In this document: positions 62,996 to 64,000 of the stretch, in pieces | Position numbering within the stretch: position 1 is the first letter of the stretch | Layout of the letters: the number at the start of each line of letters is the position of its first letter | DNA from: CAIVAT01 sp037128705 | Lineage (GTDB): Bacteria; Bacteroidota; Bacteroidia; Bacteroidales; FEN-979 | Direction of reading: 5' to 3' | NCBI GenBank assembly: GCA_037128705.1 | Contig: JBAXVX010000009.1 | Location: 1-64,000, forward strand | DNA: 64,000 nt | The notes under the pieces: model-generated | What the model was told of the DNA's origin: nothing | Seen by the model: only the letters and a program-made list of their open reading frames with translations | Databases searched by the model: none | Position numbers and translations under genes: made by a program

Positions 62996-64000
62996 ATGAT
63001 TCAAAATCAATGGTATGTCATTCTTGCCACAAAGGAGGTTAAGAAAAATAAGGTTCTTGGTGTAAAACGTTTAGGCGAAAACCTGGTCGTATGGCGCGAC
63101 AATCAGGGACAACCCGGTGTGGCGCGGGATAAATGCCCTCACCGCGGGATTAAACTCAGCCTCGGGAAGATCAAGGACGATCATCTTCAGTGCCCATTCC
63201 ATGGATTTGAATACGATCGCACAGGAAAATGCCTGCTCATTCCTGCCAACGGAAAAAATGCAAAGGTGCCGGATCATATCCGGGCAGCGGCATACCCTGT
63301 TTCAGAGCAAAACGGATTTATCTACATCTGGTATACCGAGGATCCTGCAGCTACAAATCCTTCAGACCTCCCCAATTTACCCCCCGTACCCTGGTTCAGG
63401 GATCTTGGGCCCGACCTGGTCTGGAAGGGATTCACCAATCACTGGAAAGCACATTATTCGCGGGGTATAGAAAATCAGCTCGATGTGGTTCACGTTCCGT
63501 TCATCCATCACAACACCATTGGCAGAGGGATCGGGCCTGTGGTTAACGGGCCTTACACCGAGGTCCAGGACAACAGCATCTCCTTCTGGCCATCCAACGA
63601 ACAGGATAGCGGGCAAACACCGGTGTCGCCGGCAAAGATGACCAAGCCGGAAAAGAGTTCCACGTATCTGACCTTTATTTTTCCGAACCTTTGGCAGAAT
63701 CACATCATGGACTCCATGCGGATTATTGTGGCATTCGTTCCCGTTGATGAAAACAATACCATCTTTTACCTGCGCACCTACCAGAAAATGGTAAAGGTTC
63801 CGGTGCTGAAGGAGCTCTTTTTTGCCGTTACCAAAATTTTCAACCTCATCGTCTTGAACCAGGACAGGCGGGTTGTTGAAACTCACCAGCCGCAGCCATC
63901 GCAGTTAAAAATGGGTGAAAATCTTATTGCAGGAGATTACCCGGTCATTCTTTACCGCAAGAGAAGGGACGAATTGAAAAACGTGACACGTGACACGTGA
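62996..64000 (+). CDS. Rieske non-heme iron oxygenase
   Basis: 334 residues. The Rieske [2Fe-2S] domain has CPHRGI near residue 43 and CPFHGFEYD near 62, giving two Cys and two His ligands. The catalytic domain has NQLDVVHVPFIHH near 161, the Asp/His metal site typical of the pheophorbide a oxygenase-like (PaO) clade. It would hydroxylate or demethylate an organic substrate with O2 and a reductase partner. The reductase is not seen. The final residues NVTRDT and the stop TGA at 63998-64000 come from a CGTGACR array, so the original end may have been longer or shorter. Confidence 0.85.
   Translation: MIQNQWYVILATKEVKKNKVLGVKRLGENLVVWRDNQGQPGVARDKCPHRGIKLSLGKIKDDHLQCPFHGFEYDRTGKCLLIPANGKNAKVPDHIRAAAYPVSEQNGFIYIWYTEDPAATNPSDLPNLPPVPWFRDLGPDLVWKGFTNHWKAHYSRGIENQLDVVHVPFIHHNTIGRGIGPVVNGPYTEVQDNSISFWPSNEQDSGQTPVSPAKMTKPEKSSTYLTFIFPNLWQNHIMDSMRIIVAFVPVDENNTIFYLRTYQKMVKVPVLKELFFAVTKIFNLIVLNQDRRVVETHQPQPSQLKMGENLIAGDYPVILYRKRRDELKNVTRDT
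63982..64000. repeat. CGTGACR heptamer array, locus 3
   Basis: CGTGACA twice, then CGTGA at the window edge; the array may continue beyond it. It supplies the last codons and the stop of the Rieske oxygenase gene. Confidence 0.85.

Overview
The window looks like a chromosomal segment of a Bacteroidota bacterium, most likely from the class Bacteroidia. The evidence is a dense set of type IX secretion (T9SS) genes: two porU-like sortases, porV, a porP/sprF-like gene, gldJ, a T9SS plug-domain protein and a cargo protein with a C-terminal sorting domain. Other support comes from a TamA-family outer-membrane protein made as a lipoprotein (TamL), Bacteroidota-style promoters (TTG, about 19-20 bases, then TAnnTTTG), and large hybrid histidine kinases. 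A tungsten-type aldehyde ferredoxin oxidoreductase hints at an at least partly anaerobic lifestyle (inference).

Bases 1-19,200 are an accessory, island-like region. A run of five minus-strand genes (9750 down to 447) encodes a AAA+ ATPase, a small membrane protein, an unrecognised 331-residue protein, an AddB-like nuclease and an AddA-like helicase-nuclease. Next to it lie a divergent pair of small genes (an eight-cysteine zinc peptide and a 108-residue partner), a WYL regulator, a second AAA+ ATPase related to the first, a second WYL regulator and a SLOG-fold protein. After a small membrane protein comes a 3.3 kb segment with an AbiEi/AbiEii toxin-antitoxin pair and a tyrosine recombinase. 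It is bracketed by two outward-facing half tRNA genes (Pro and Val), each followed by a similar terminator. I read the whole region as a defence/mobile island; the AAA+ plus AddAB-like gene set is the best candidate for an undescribed system.

Bases 19,370-29,000 hold three hybrid sensor kinases (one split by a frameshift), a SUMF1-domain protein and an exported metallophosphoesterase. Bases 29,100-37,900 hold TamL, a three-gene envelope-modification operon (MBOAT acyltransferase, SGNH-like protein, methyltransferase) and a large T9SS-exported protein.

Bases 38,100-64,000 are mostly housekeeping: the T9SS plug protein, an RNA methyltransferase, the rpsF-rpsR-rplI operon, ispF, porV, tandem porU genes, porP/sprF, gldJ, murF, anmK, folC, thiS-thiF, a pyruvate-carboxylase-B-like carboxyltransferase, an aldehyde ferredoxin oxidoreductase, a DUF3795-like protein and a Rieske oxygenase. 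Short-period repeats stand out here: a heptamer (CGTGACR) at three gene ends, a 17-copy octamer (GGTRACAR) after ispF, and an AT-rich repeat inserted in frame in the RNA methyltransferase gene.
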